A stretch of DNA of 64,000 nucleotides from Herbinix sp. (GTDB lineage: Bacteria; Bacillota; Clostridia; Lachnospirales; Lachnospiraceae). Location: contig JAQZBN010000025.1 in the NCBI GenBank assembly GCA_029238935.1, forward strand, positions 35,225-99,224, written 5' to 3'. The notes under the pieces are model-generated. The model did not search any database. It was not told the DNA's origin and was given only the letters and a program-made list of their open reading frames with translations. The position numbers were made by a program, and so were the translations under genes. This document shows, in pieces, positions 29,891-39,080 of the stretch (position 1 is its first letter; each line of letters begins with the position of its first letter).

Positions 29891-30523
29891 TCATATCACT
29901 TTGAGTACCTGGTTTAGTTTGGTCTTAATTCTTGTTAGCGCATTATCAATTGTCTTTGGTTCTTTCCCAAGTACTTCTGCTATTTGAACATACTTTAGAT
30001 CTTGCATGTACAAGTCTAACACTTGCTTTTCCAGGTCGCTCAGACGCCTTACAAGTTCATATTCTATCATACTGGTGTTCTCTTTGTCAATAATTAAATC
30101 TTCCGGATTCGATTCATTTTTCTGATATATGATATCTACCAAGCTTTCTTTTTCATCATTATCGCTGTTCTCTCCATAAGCAGGGGTATAAAGAGATATG
30201 TAAGTGTTTAGAGGCAAATTCTTCTTTCGATTGGAGGCTTTAATTGCACTATATATCTGCCTTGAGATACAAAGATCAGCAAAATGAAAGAAAGAACTAT
30301 CCTTATCTTCCCGATAATCCCTGATTGCTTTATAAAGTCCAATCATTCCCTCTTGAATGAGATCATCTTTATCTCCACCAATAAGAAAAAGAGCCTTAGC
30401 TTTATTTCTTACCAGGTATTTATATTTCTCCATCAGATAGTCGATGGCCGGTTGATCACCCTCCTGAATGTTATTAACAATTTCTTCATCGCTTAAGGAA
30501 TCATAGTATTTTATGTCTTTCAT
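29891..30523 (-). CDS. sigH: RNA polymerase sigma factor SigH (Spo0H type)
   Basis: The 210-residue sigma-70-family factor has region 2 (YLVRNKAKALFLIGGDKDDLIQEGMIGLYKAIRDY, DSSFFHFADLCISRQIYSAI) and region 4 (LSDLEKQVLDLYMQDLKYVQIAEVLGKEPKTIDNALTRIKTKL). In spore formers SigH drives early sporulation genes. Its position downstream of rlmB is typical for clostridia and supports the SigH call over other sigma factors. The ATG at 30521-30523 is chosen because AGGAGG lies eight bases before it; an upstream in-frame GTG overlaps that site. Repeat array 3 lies in the 5' region. Confidence 0.93.
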   Translation of the reverse strand: MKDIKYYDSLSDEEIVNNIQEGDQPAIDYLMEKYKYLVRNKAKALFLIGGDKDDLIQEGMIGLYKAIRDYREDKDSSFFHFADLCISRQIYSAIKASNRKKNLPLNTYISLYTPAYGENSDNDEKESLVDIIYQKNESNPEDLIIDKENTSMIEYELVRRLSDLEKQVLDLYMQDLKYVQIAEVLGKEPKTIDNALTRIKTKLNQVLKVI

Positions 30524-30569
30524 AAGGGCCACCTCCTACTCTATTGTCTCACCTTGTTCTTTTTGGGTT

Positions 30570-30793
30570 CTTTCATTTATGTTCTTCAATTTATGTTCTT
30601 CAATTTATGTTCTTCACTTTTATATTCGTCACTTAATATTCGTCACTTTTATATTCATCACTTTTATGTTCATCACTTTTATGCTCGTCACTTTTAAGTT
30701 CATCACTTTTATGTTCATCACTTTTATGTTCGTCACTTTTATGCTCGTCACTTTAATGTTCGTCATTTTATGTTTGTCAATTTACTTTTTACT
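30570..30793. repeat. Degenerate 14-15-bp tandem repeat array 3 (about 15 units)
   Basis: The plus-strand unit is close to TTCATCACTTTTATG, repeated about 15 times with one-base slips near the edges. It fills the space between rlmB and sigH on the transcribed (minus) strand, so it should be part of a 3' or 5' untranslated region. The plus-strand ORF across it is a by-product of the period. Confidence 0.88.
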
Positions 30794-30932
30794 AATAATC
30801 ACATCTTTATGCTTTTATATAATCATGCTAGCTCCCTCCTGCCGAATCATTATCTAATCAACCGAGGAGGAAGCTACATAATTTAATATCTTTCAATTCA
30901 ATATATCCTAATATTTCCAACTAAACCAAATC

Positions 30933-31700
30933 TTAGCTTAATCTCTGTCTTACAATCTCATAAGCTAGAATACCCGTAGCTACAGATGCATTTAAGGAAT
31001 CAACCTGACCATACATAGGTATTTTAGTAACATAATCACATTTTTCCTTTACTAACCTGCCAACACCTTCTCCTTCGCTTCCGATTACTAAACCGATGGG
31101 GCCTTTCAGATTAACTTTATACATTAATTCTCCATCCATATCAGCACAGGCAAACCAAATACCTTTTTCTTTTAATTCTTCAATCGTTGTAGATAGATTT
31201 GTTACCTTCGCAACCGGAAGATAATTAATTGCTCCGGCACTTGTTTTTGCTACCGTTGCTGTAAGACCAACAGCTCTTCTCTTCGGTATGATAATACCGT
31301 GAGCTCCTGCTTGATGAGCGGTTCTGATAATTGCACCTAAGTTATGAGGATCTTCAATACTATCTAAGAGTATAATAAACGGAGGCTCCTTTTTATCTTC
31401 GGCTGCTTTTAAGATGTCTTCCACCTCAGCATATTCATATGCTGCAGCATATGCAATTACACCTTGATGTTTTCCAGTCGTTGAAATCTGATCCAATCGT
31501 TCCTTTTTCACATAGGTTATGATCGCATCCGTCTTCCTAGCTTCTCTTGTAATGGTCTGTACCGGTCCATCCTGACATCCATCCAGTACAAACAAACGAT
31601 CAATCGTCTTTCCGGAACGAAATGCCTCCAGTACCGCATTACGGCCTTCTATTGTAAACTCTTCATATCTCATGAATACTACCAAACCTTTCATTTTCAT
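30933..31700 (-). CDS. rlmB: 23S rRNA (guanosine-2'-O-)-methyltransferase RlmB / TrmH family
   Basis: This SPOUT methyltransferase methylates a guanosine 2'-OH in 23S rRNA. The N-terminal substrate-binding domain (IEGRNAVLEAFRSGKTIDRLFV) is followed by the knotted catalytic domain. Its motifs are ILLDSIEDPHNLGAIIRTAHQAGAHGIIIPKRRA (motif 1), LVIGSEGEGVGRLV (motif 2) and IPMYGQVDSLNASVATGILAYE (motif 3). The exact start is uncertain: an in-frame ATG at 31671-31673 (MRYEEFTIEG) matches family starts better than the first ATG at 31700, but neither has a strong ribosome site. Neighbour of sigH as in other clostridia. Confidence 0.93.
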   Translation of the reverse strand: MKMKGLVVFMRYEEFTIEGRNAVLEAFRSGKTIDRLFVLDGCQDGPVQTITREARKTDAIITYVKKERLDQISTTGKHQGVIAYAAAYEYAEVEDILKAAEDKKEPPFIILLDSIEDPHNLGAIIRTAHQAGAHGIIIPKRRAVGLTATVAKTSAGAINYLPVAKVTNLSTTIEELKEKGIWFACADMDGELMYKVNLKGPIGLVIGSEGEGVGRLVKEKCDYVTKIPMYGQVDSLNASVATGILAYEIVRQRLS

Positions 31701-31760
31701 TTCTATAATTTCATATCGAAGAGATCTCTCTTTTGATACTAAAATATTGCTCTATGTGAC

Positions 31761-32627
31761 TTATATTGTCTTTAAATATTCCTGTAAAGCGTCCTTCCAG
31801 TCTTTCATGATATAACCGTGGCGCTCTCTTAACTCTTTATTATCTAACACCGAATACATTGGTCTCTTTGCAGGAGTCGGATATTCCGAGGTTGGGATTG
31901 CTTGCAGATCCACTTTTTTATCACACTCTTCAAAGATTGTTTTTGCAAACTCATACCAGTTTGTTATTCCTTCATTGGTCGCATGATAAATTCCATAGCT
32001 CTCTGTTTCCATCAAAAACAAAATTACTCTTGCCAATTCCAATGCACTTGTTGGTGTTCCAAACTGATCCTCAACAACTCTGACGGTATTCCCAGTCCCT
32101 GCCAATCGTAGCATCGTTTTAACAAAATTCTTGCCATCGCCATATACCCAAGCGGTTCTCAAAATAAATGAGCGATTGCAATTCTCTAATACAAAATTAT
32201 CTCCAGCCAATTTTGTCTTTCCATAGACACTCACCGGATTTGTAGGGTCACTTTCCACATAAGGGTGGTCTGCTTGTCCATCAAACACATAATCAGTAGA
32301 GATGTGAACCAACTTTGCCTTTAGCTGCTCCGCTGCCATAGCCAAATTCTTTGGACCTAAAGCGTTTACCCGGTAAGCTAAATCCTGCTCTGTCTCACAC
32401 AAATCGACAGCTGTAAATGCTGCACAATTAATAATGATATCTGGCTTTATTTTAAGTAGAAAAGAGTTAACCATCTCCTCGTTGGTGATATCTAAACTGC
32501 AAATAGCTCCGTCCTCGGAAGCGGCAGTGTCTGTATAAATAACTTCATATTTATTATTTTCTTTAAGCAAAAGCTGCAAAGCTCGACCCAATTGACCATT
32601 TGCACCAGTGATAAGAATTCGCATCAT
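31761..32627 (-). CDS. rfbD: dTDP-4-dehydrorhamnose reductase
   Basis: The 288-residue short-chain dehydrogenase (RmlD/RfbD) reduces dTDP-4-keto-L-rhamnose to dTDP-L-rhamnose for cell-surface polysaccharides. It has ILITGANGQLGRALQ (NADPH-binding GxxGxxG), INCAAFTAVDLCE, HISTDYVFDG and YGKTKLAGD (catalytic Tyr-Lys). Full length. The other dTDP-rhamnose genes are not in the window. RBS GGGAG just before a double ATG. Confidence 0.93.
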   Translation of the reverse strand: MMRILITGANGQLGRALQLLLKENNKYEVIYTDTAASEDGAICSLDITNEEMVNSFLLKIKPDIIINCAAFTAVDLCETEQDLAYRVNALGPKNLAMAAEQLKAKLVHISTDYVFDGQADHPYVESDPTNPVSVYGKTKLAGDNFVLENCNRSFILRTAWVYGDGKNFVKTMLRLAGTGNTVRVVEDQFGTPTSALELARVILFLMETESYGIYHATNEGITNWYEFAKTIFEECDKKVDLQAIPTSEYPTPAKRPMYSVLDNKELRERHGYIMKDWKDALQEYLKTI

Positions 32628-32896
32628 TTGTTTCTCCCTTCGATCTACTAATCCAATAATAGTATAATCAATTCTATTTCAAATTACAATCATTACCTTG
32701 CAAAAATAGGATTATGAAGGTAAAACAATCATTACAACTGCTTTACTTACCATAATCCTACGGTCAAATATCTTTCTTATCGGGAATTACTTCTTATTAT
32801 TTCATTTTATTGTATTTGCGATTACAATACTACTTTCTTTCTTATACAATAATAACAATTACATTCGTAACAGTTTATATCAGTATCCTCTAAATA

Positions 32897-33271
32897 TCAG
32901 CTTATCATACCGCCCAACATACCGCTTAGACCAGTAATAACAAATACCGTTAATAAGCTACCCATTGGCAACGGATTGGCATGGTTCATCAGAAGGGACA
33001 GAAGCATTATGATAACAAAGTAAAAAATGCCAACAACCAGACCCCATAAAAATTTCTTCTGATCCACTTTCTTACCTGTAAAAAATCCCCCAATAAATGC
33101 AGATATAATATAAGCGAAGTTAATACCACCACTAAATACTGCACTGGGCAAATCAAGCTTTAGCATGAGGAAGGAAAGGAGTACAAGTACAAATGCCGTA
33201 AGAATATAAGCAAACAAAAGACCTTTCAGAATAACAAATAGCTTTGTATTTTGACGGATTGCCTTATCCAT
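32897..33271 (-). CDS. TIGR04086-type small membrane protein
   Basis: The 124-residue protein has four hydrophobic segments (about residues 13-33, 45-63, 73-92, 104-123) and a central FTGKKVDQKKFLWGL loop. This fits the TIGR04086 (YrzE-like) family of Clostridia and Bacilli; function unknown. GGAGG before the ATG. Monocistronic, with 270 bp of featureless DNA to rfbD. Confidence 0.75.
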   Translation of the reverse strand: MDKAIRQNTKLFVILKGLLFAYILTAFVLVLLSFLMLKLDLPSAVFSGGINFAYIISAFIGGFFTGKKVDQKKFLWGLVVGIFYFVIIMLLSLLMNHANPLPMGSLLTVFVITGLSGMLGGMIS

Positions 33272-33409
33272 TGGACACCTCCGAATTACTTTACTAGATG
33301 TATATTATCCTTTTGTACAATATATTCTTGAAACGTCATAAAACTAATACAGGTCGATCAAAAATTATCTCATCAGCTCAAGTATTGTTTTCTCTACCAT
33401 CGATAAAAT

Positions 33410-34870
33410 CTATTCTTCTGGCTGTAAACCTTCTTCGGTATAATTACAAGCAGCATTCCATAAGATAAATTCACTATACCCAGCGCCATATACACCGGCA
33501 ATCTGTTCTTTTATCTCATCGGCTCCATAGACTTTATGATTTTTCAGCCATGAAGCGGTAAAATCCTGAAGCCATGGTCTGACATCCGCTCGATGTTCAC
33601 CTTCTGGTATTTCAGTTAATTTCATCTTGGATGCGGTTAGCACTTTTTTAATTATCTGATAAGGCTCCAGATCAGGATATTGTATCCCATAATTCCCTTC
33701 TCCGAAGTGGGACGGATAAATCATCGGGCAGATATAATCCAGATACTTTGCCATTTCTATATAATTCTGTCCCACTAAACCGGCATCAATCTTACTACTA
33801 ATAATCGTTCCATACACATCCGCCGAAACAAAAACACCCAAGGGTTTTAGCCTTTCATAAGCGTATTTGGTAAACTCCAGTATAATATCCTCTTTTGTCT
33901 TATCTTTTGCTTCCTCTCCAAAGTCCACCTCTGACATACCTTTCCCGGTCGAGAAACGGATATAATCAAATTGAATTTCATCAAAACCAATCGCCGCTGC
34001 CCGAGTTGCTATATCCATCAAATAATCCCACACTTCTTTTTTATATGGGTTCACCCAGCATTCATTTCGGTTATCTCGAAATAAGGTACCATCCGGATTG
34101 CGTATTGCCAGATCCTGTCTCTGTTCTGCTAAATGCGGATCCTTAAATGCTACAATTCTAGCAATTAAATAAATATTTTTATCCTTCAGAGTCTGAACCA
34201 ACGTCTTCATGTCCTTGATATCTCTGGTGATCGCATTTGTTTCTTTCGCTAGTTTACTATCCATCTCATAGGTTATTTTGCCGTAATCATCTTTAACATC
34301 AATGACCATGGCATTAATCTCTGTAGTCTCTACCAATTGAATTAAGTCATTCATTCCAGAAGCACCAGCAACCTTAGAGGTCACATAGATCCCTTTTGCT
34401 GTGACCGGAATTCGATGATCAGTTTGATCTATCGAAAAGTCTGAGTCTTGTACGATAGACTGATCTATCGTATCCACTTCTTGTTCCCCAGATGGATTTT
34501 CTCCCGTATTCGGGTTTTGATAAGGATCTGATGGATCATTACTTATATCGGTATTCTGTAATGGAATTTGTTCTTCTGTATTTAAATTTTGAATACTATT
34601 CTTCTCATTGTCGTCATCGGGTAAACTATCAGTTAATGCCTTTGAATCAGCATCCGTTTTCGCAATTAGCTTCTCCTGTTGCGTTGTATTACTATCTTCG
34701 CTTTCCCTATCTATCTGCCATTGAATTGTAAAATAAACTGCTGTTCCCACAAGCAGCACAAAAAAGAGAGTAAATATGGTGCGTAATATTCTATGGCTTC
34801 CTCTTCTTCTCCTATTACGATAGGATCGTTCGTAATTAATGTACATATTAATATCGCGTTTATTCTTCAT
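33410..34870 (-). CDS. Membrane-anchored putative glycoside hydrolase (DUF4015)
   Basis: The 486-residue protein has a basic N terminus, one membrane span (about residues 29-48), a Ser/Asn/Asp-rich stalk to about 155, and then the DUF4015 TIM-barrel-like domain. That domain has KGIYVTSKVAG, AMVIDVKDDYG, YLIARIVAFKDP, FDEIQFDYIRFSTG (candidate catalytic acidic residues) and DYICPMIYPSHF. It is probably an extracellular sugar hydrolase of unknown substrate. It follows the two-component pair on the same strand with a 50-bp gap that holds only a small hairpin. Confidence 0.82.
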   Translation of the reverse strand: MKNKRDINMYINYERSYRNRRRRGSHRILRTIFTLFFVLLVGTAVYFTIQWQIDRESEDSNTTQQEKLIAKTDADSKALTDSLPDDDNEKNSIQNLNTEEQIPLQNTDISNDPSDPYQNPNTGENPSGEQEVDTIDQSIVQDSDFSIDQTDHRIPVTAKGIYVTSKVAGASGMNDLIQLVETTEINAMVIDVKDDYGKITYEMDSKLAKETNAITRDIKDMKTLVQTLKDKNIYLIARIVAFKDPHLAEQRQDLAIRNPDGTLFRDNRNECWVNPYKKEVWDYLMDIATRAAAIGFDEIQFDYIRFSTGKGMSEVDFGEEAKDKTKEDIILEFTKYAYERLKPLGVFVSADVYGTIISSKIDAGLVGQNYIEMAKYLDYICPMIYPSHFGEGNYGIQYPDLEPYQIIKKVLTASKMKLTEIPEGEHRADVRPWLQDFTASWLKNHKVYGADEIKEQIAGVYGAGYSEFILWNAACNYTEEGLQPEE

Positions 34871-34919
34871 ATCAGTATGTCCCCGATTTCCATTACCTTT
34901 TAGCAGGTAATATGTAGTT

Positions 34920-35993
34920 CTAATCTTCTTTGATATGGTTAATTATCTTATAAAAGATAGCCATAATATCTGGGTCAAAAGATTTTCCACACTTATCCTC
35001 CATAATTGCCATACCCTCATCATGACTATATGCAGGACGGTAACAGCGTTCATGCATTAACGTATCATATTCATTTATCACAGAAACTATACGAGCAGAG
35101 AGCGGTATCTCTTTCCCTTTTAAGCCTTTCGGATAACCTGTTCCATCCCACTTTTCATGATGACACATAGCGATATCGATGGCCATCTTAAGATACTCAT
35201 TATGCTGATTGATGGAATAAATTTCATTTAAGGTCTTTCCGCCAATCTCGGTATGGGTTTTCATTATTTCCCTTTCTTCTTCATTAAGCTTTCCTGGCTT
35301 TAACAGAATATGATCCGTAATTGCAATTTTTCCAATATCATGAAGAGGAGCCGCCAATTCAATGCTGTCTATAAAGCTATTCGTGATTTCATTCTGAAAT
35401 ATTGGGGAAAGCTGCATACTCGTAGCCAATAACTTGCTGTTTTTTCCCACGCGTTCAAGGTGAAATTCCTTTTTCAATTCTTTCGCTTCGGATAGCTTCA
35501 CCAAAGCATATATTATGTTTTTTTGTTCTTCATATATTTTTCTAATCTGGTCATTAATAATTTTATATAGTTTTTTATTGTATATCTCCAACTCCAGCTG
35601 CATCTTGTAAATTTTTAAATGGGTGTTTATTCGTAAGGTAACTTCTTCTACCTCAAAAGGTTTTGATATATAGTCGACCGCTCCTAGATGAAAACCCTTA
35701 ATTTTATCCTCAGTAGAATTGAGAGCAGAAATAAAGATGATGGGTATATCCCTCGTTTTAGCAATTTGCTTTAATAAAGAACAAAATTCAAAACCATCCA
35801 TTTCAGGCATTGAGATATCAAGTAGGATCAAATGCGGACGAAGCGCTTCAATAGCCGCCCAAGCCTGCTTCGCACTGGTTACCGGTCTTGCAATATATCC
35901 AGCATTCTTTATCATCTCAGATAAAACTACCAAATTAGCATTTACATCATCAACGATTAATATGTTCGGAACACTATAATTTTCCTCCGCCAT
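34920..35993 (-). CDS. Response regulator with HD-GYP domain
   Basis: The 357-residue protein joins an N-terminal receiver (ILIVDDVNANL; phospho-Asp in LILLDISMPEMDG; Lys in YISKPFE) to a C-terminal HD-GYP domain (LAAPLHDIGKIAITDHILLKPGKL, HHEKWDGTGYPKGLKG). HD-GYP domains of this type hydrolyse cyclic di-GMP. Its ATG shares one base with the kinase stop (TGATG), so the two are translationally coupled partners. Confidence 0.92.
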   Translation of the reverse strand: MAEENYSVPNILIVDDVNANLVVLSEMIKNAGYIARPVTSAKQAWAAIEALRPHLILLDISMPEMDGFEFCSLLKQIAKTRDIPIIFISALNSTEDKIKGFHLGAVDYISKPFEVEEVTLRINTHLKIYKMQLELEIYNKKLYKIINDQIRKIYEEQKNIIYALVKLSEAKELKKEFHLERVGKNSKLLATSMQLSPIFQNEITNSFIDSIELAAPLHDIGKIAITDHILLKPGKLNEEEREIMKTHTEIGGKTLNEIYSINQHNEYLKMAIDIAMCHHEKWDGTGYPKGLKGKEIPLSARIVSVINEYDTLMHERCYRPAYSHDEGMAIMEDKCGKSFDPDIMAIFYKIINHIKED

Positions 35994-37549
35994 CAACTCA
36001 CCTCTGTTAAAATTGCCTTAATCTCTTGCAATAATTCTTTCGATTTTACTACATCTTCTTTTCTTACAGATAAAACCAATTGAAAGCCCAATCGCCATAA
36101 ACCTTTATGATCTTTTGGAATCATTTTGCTAATCGTTTCTGCAAAGCTTTCTGCCTTATACCAGTTCTCCATCTCAATACAGAGATTGAGTTTGTCCACT
36201 TGAAACTTTAAATTTGTAATACATTCTTCCATACAGCATTTACCTTGCTCATCCTGCATAAATCTGATTTCATCAGAAAAAGGTTTCGATAAATTCGCTT
36301 CATTTAATATTTTACCAATATAATCAATTTCAGGAAGGCTCCCTATGGTTTTGTTATTCATAAAAGGTATTTTTCGGTCATGAATAATGTTTATATCATC
36401 TGATGAAATAGACATTGGATTCGTATCATTGCCCGAAGTGCTTATTTTCAATCTTACTGAAAATGAAAAAGTGCTCCCTTTGCTCACTTCACTATTGACA
36501 GATATGGATCCATTCATAAGTTCCACTAATTCTTTGCATATGGAAAGACCAAGTCCAGTTCCTCCGAAGCGTCTGGTAATGGTGCCATCCGCCTGCATAA
36601 AGCTTTGAAACAGTTTATCCTTGTCCTCATCCCCAATACCGATTCCCGTATCCATTAGGATAAAGAACAATTCTACCTCCTGCTCCGATTGAAATGTCTT
36701 GACTACCTCTAAGGCTATTTGCCCCACTGATGTAAACTTTATTGCATTGGAAAATAAATTATTTAAAATTTGAGAAAGACGGAATTCATCGCCAATGACC
36801 ATCTTAGGGATATCGGTGGCAACATTAACCAAAAGTTTTAATCCTTTTTCATTGATGCTATTTCTATTAAAAGCTATGATTTGATTAATAAACTTAAAGA
36901 AGTCAAATTCTCTCTGTTCTAATTCTAGTTTGCCGGATGAAATCTTGGAACAATCCAATAAATCGTTGATTAATGCTGACATATTGAGACAGCAGTTACG
37001 GATGATATTGATCATATCCAATTGACCGTAGCTAAGTTCGGTATCCAATAGGTTACCGGTCAAACCAAGTATTCCATTGACCGGTGTCCTAAGTTCGTGA
37101 GTAATATTAGCGAAAAAGTTAGTTTGGAACTTGTTGGCATTTTTAAGTTCATTTTGAATAGCACGCATCTCTCGTATCATATCATTCTTACAGGTAATGT
37201 TTCTGGCAGTGCATACACCAACGATATTCCTGTCCGTCTGTATAATTTTGATCATTAACTCCACAGGAAAACAAGTTTGGTTTTTTCGGTATGCGACTGT
37301 TTCTCCCGGTTTTTTAATGTATTCTCTGATTATGGTGTCATAATCAGCTCCTTTGAATAATGTCTTCTGAAATATATCAAATATGGTCTTATCAAAAATA
37401 TCATCCTCATACCCTAGTTCCGTTTTTGCTGTTAAATTACAGTCTACTATTTTTCCTTGATCATCAAAGAACAGGATCATTTCAAAACTATTTTCCAGCA
37501 TTAAGCGATATTTCCATTCTATATCACTTATATTGTCCCGAGGCACCAT
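35993..37549 (-). CDS. PAS-domain hybrid-type sensor histidine kinase
   Basis: The 518-residue kinase has a PAS domain (about residues 10-125), a HisKA helix with the phospho-His in NITHELRTPVNGILG, and a HATPase_c domain: N box EFRLSQILNNLFSNAIKFT, G1 DTGIGIGDED, G2 FGGTGLGLSICKEL. The C-terminal ~130 residues are helical, possibly a degenerate HPt domain. There is no membrane segment, so it probably senses a cytoplasmic signal. It is coupled to the HD-GYP response regulator downstream, so its output is likely cyclic-di-GMP levels. The start follows GGAAG. Confidence 0.92.
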   Translation of the reverse strand: MVPRDNISDIEWKYRLMLENSFEMILFFDDQGKIVDCNLTAKTELGYEDDIFDKTIFDIFQKTLFKGADYDTIIREYIKKPGETVAYRKNQTCFPVELMIKIIQTDRNIVGVCTARNITCKNDMIREMRAIQNELKNANKFQTNFFANITHELRTPVNGILGLTGNLLDTELSYGQLDMINIIRNCCLNMSALINDLLDCSKISSGKLELEQREFDFFKFINQIIAFNRNSINEKGLKLLVNVATDIPKMVIGDEFRLSQILNNLFSNAIKFTSVGQIALEVVKTFQSEQEVELFFILMDTGIGIGDEDKDKLFQSFMQADGTITRRFGGTGLGLSICKELVELMNGSISVNSEVSKGSTFSFSVRLKISTSGNDTNPMSISSDDINIIHDRKIPFMNNKTIGSLPEIDYIGKILNEANLSKPFSDEIRFMQDEQGKCCMEECITNLKFQVDKLNLCIEMENWYKAESFAETISKMIPKDHKGLWRLGFQLVLSVRKEDVVKSKELLQEIKAILTEVS

Positions 37550-37636
37550 CTCTTATCCACTTCCTCACTAAACAAATTATAAAATCACATTTTCCAATAT
37601 TTTCATACATTTTCTATCATATTTCTGAATTCGAAG

Positions 37637-37652
37637 TTTGTCAATTGACAAA
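37637..37652. promoter_or_regulatory. Perfect 16-bp palindrome between divergent genes
   Basis: TTTGTCAATTGACAAA lies between the kinase gene (minus) and the XRE regulator (plus), 28 bp upstream of the regulator's -35 box. It could be an operator for the XRE protein or part of the divergent kinase promoter. Confidence 0.5.
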
Positions 37653-37679
37653 TTGTGAAATTAAAGTACTTATTTCCTG

Positions 37680-37708
37680 TTGACTTTTTCCAAATATTTG
37701 TATATAAT
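37680..37708 (+). promoter_or_regulatory. Sigma-A promoter of the XRE regulator
   Basis: TTGACT and TATAAT with a 17-bp spacer, about 50 bp before the ATG at 37761. Confidence 0.85.
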
Positions 37709-37760
37709 GTATCAGCGAATAAGAGCAAACGTACTCTGACAGTACATAAGGAGGGACCCA

Positions 37761-38102
37761 ATGAATTTTAACGATCGTCTCAAGCATCTAAGACAAAAAA
37801 GTAAACTAACACAAGGGGAACTAGCAGATATCTTAGGATTAAAGCCAACAGCAATATCGAATTATGAATCGAAAAGAAATGAACCCTCCTTCGATAAGCT
37901 TATTGCTTTATCGAAATATTTCGATGTCTCTTGTGATTATCTTCTTGGCGTTTCCGATGCTTACCTACCAGTAGGAGGCGAAGTATTAGATCGGGATATT
38001 GTAGATTTTTTCGACCTGTATCAACAACTCACTCCGGAGCATACGGAGGAAATCAAAAACTTTATTAAGTATTTACTTTATAAACAAGACTTAAACAGAT
38101 AG
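37761..38102 (+). CDS. XRE-family transcriptional regulator
   Basis: The 113-residue protein has an HTH_3 domain at residues 4-62 (FNDRLKHLRQKSKLTQGELADILGLKPTAISNYESKRNEPSFDKLIALSKYF pattern, recognition helix around KPTAISNYE) and a short C-terminal helix region (IVDFFDLYQQLTPEH). Such small Cro/CI-like proteins usually act as dimeric repressors. It has its own promoter, an ideal AAGGAGG site and a terminator; the palindrome upstream may be its operator. Target genes unknown. Confidence 0.9.
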   Translation: MNFNDRLKHLRQKSKLTQGELADILGLKPTAISNYESKRNEPSFDKLIALSKYFDVSCDYLLGVSDAYLPVGGEVLDRDIVDFFDLYQQLTPEHTEEIKNFIKYLLYKQDLNR

Positions 38103-38103
38103 C

Positions 38104-38153
38104 AAAAGGCCCTATCTGATTATTCATGATTTGAATATCAGATAGGACCTTTT
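38104..38153. terminator. Terminator after the XRE regulator
   Basis: AAAAGGCCCTATCTGAT pairs with ATCAGATAGGACCTTTT, giving a long stem with A/T runs on both sides. It can also serve the convergent SEC-C gene. Confidence 0.9.
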
Positions 38154-38170
38154 ATCTTATATCATTTTTA

Positions 38171-38677
38171 TTATTCGTTCGCTCCGCAGCATTTCTTATA
38201 TTTCTTACCGCTTCCACAAGGACATGGATCATTTCTTCCTACTTTTTTGCCCTTCACTACAGTGTTGGATTTTTTCTGCTCCCAGAATAATTCTTTTCTG
38301 CGTTCTTCCGTTAACAGTGCATCCCATTCCGGTAGCTCGTATAACCATTCCGCTTTTGCAGCAACCATGTTGTAATACAGCTTGTCCTTATCATAGTTAA
38401 GGCTAACGACTGTATTCTCGTCCATCTCTTCGATCGGGTTAGGGGTTACCAAGCTATCGTTGATACCATCTAGAAATCCAACAAAATATTTTAATTCTGT
38501 ATCAAACTCCTTTGCAAGTTCTGCAACGGGTCCTTCCCAAACCTTAGAAGGATCTCCGAGAAGCTTAACATAGATTTCTTTTTCAATTCCAAAATAATTA
38601 GCCCAGAATAATTGACCGTTGCGATCCTGCATATCATATTCATATGCAAAATCTCTCCATTCTTGTAATAAACTCAT
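38171..38677 (-). CDS. SEC-C motif protein
   Basis: The 168-residue protein ends with a classical SEC-C zinc motif ([19 protein letters not shown]). The preceding part is acidic/helical and unassigned. SEC-C motifs bind zinc and are often found at the end of SecA, but here the motif tops a small stand-alone protein of unknown role. The ATG at 38675-38677 is preferred because GGAAGGA lies nine bases upstream; the ATG three codons earlier abuts the ribosome site. Confidence 0.82.
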   Translation of the reverse strand: MSLLQEWRDFAYEYDMQDRNGQLFWANYFGIEKEIYVKLLGDPSKVWEGPVAELAKEFDTELKYFVGFLDGINDSLVTPNPIEEMDENTVVSLNYDKDKLYYNMVAAKAEWLYELPEWDALLTEERRKELFWEQKKSNTVVKGKKVGRNDPCPCGSGKKYKKCCGANE

Positions 38678-38768
38678 AATATCCATTCCTTCCTCTTATG
38701 ATTCTTTCGTTATGTATTATAACATTGAAATTAGTATTTTACCAATAGTAAAAAAATTTTTTATATTT

Positions 38769-38798
38769 GTATAAATTAAGTAAAAGTGCATCATAATA
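38769..38798 (+). promoter_or_regulatory. Sigma-G-type (forespore) promoter
   Basis: GTATA (38769-38773) and CATAATA (38792-38798) are separated by 18 bp and match the B. subtilis sigma-G consensus GHATR-N17/18-CATWHTA at every position. It lies just before a structured RNA candidate. Confidence 0.6.
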
Positions 38799-38805
38799 CT
38801 AATAT

Positions 38806-38960
38806 CCTAATGCGGAACAAAGACGTTCCAAGGATGCAAATGCGTATGCTCTTTCATAATTGGACTCCCCCTCCAATTATGATTACCAAAGAGAAGTTAA
38901 ATACTTATCCTCCCCTTTTTAATGAAAACCCTGCCAAAGACGGCAGGGTTTTCATTTTGA
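38806..38960 (+). ncRNA. Candidate sporulation sRNA, CsfG-like
   Basis: About 150 nt lie between the sigma-G-type promoter and a strong terminator (AAAACCCTGCC / GGCAGGGTTTT, 38933-38957). They hold no ORF but fold into hairpins: GGAAC/GTTCC, and a perfect CATAATTGGA/TCCAATTATG stem closed outside by CTCTTT/AAAGAG. Two C-rich single-stranded stretches (CTCCCCCTCC loop and TCCTCCCC) are complementary to Shine-Dalgarno sequences. Size, sporulation promoter and pyrimidine-rich motifs recall CsfG, a forespore sRNA conserved in endospore formers. Identity is an inference; the RNA structure and signals are visible. Confidence 0.55.
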
Positions 38961-39080
38961 AATGAGCTAGGATGCCCTGTTTATAAGACTTACATAGATT
39001 TGAACCATAAGTATTTTCTAGTAAAAAACAACTAAAAATTTGGCTATAAGCAAATTATAAGCAACTATACTCTATAAATA

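Noticed and set aside
30513..30857. Plus-strand ORF with repeated TFMFI-type pentapeptides
   Set aside because: Same reason: translation of 15-bp repeat array 3, opposite to the sigH and rlmB transcripts, no ribosome site.
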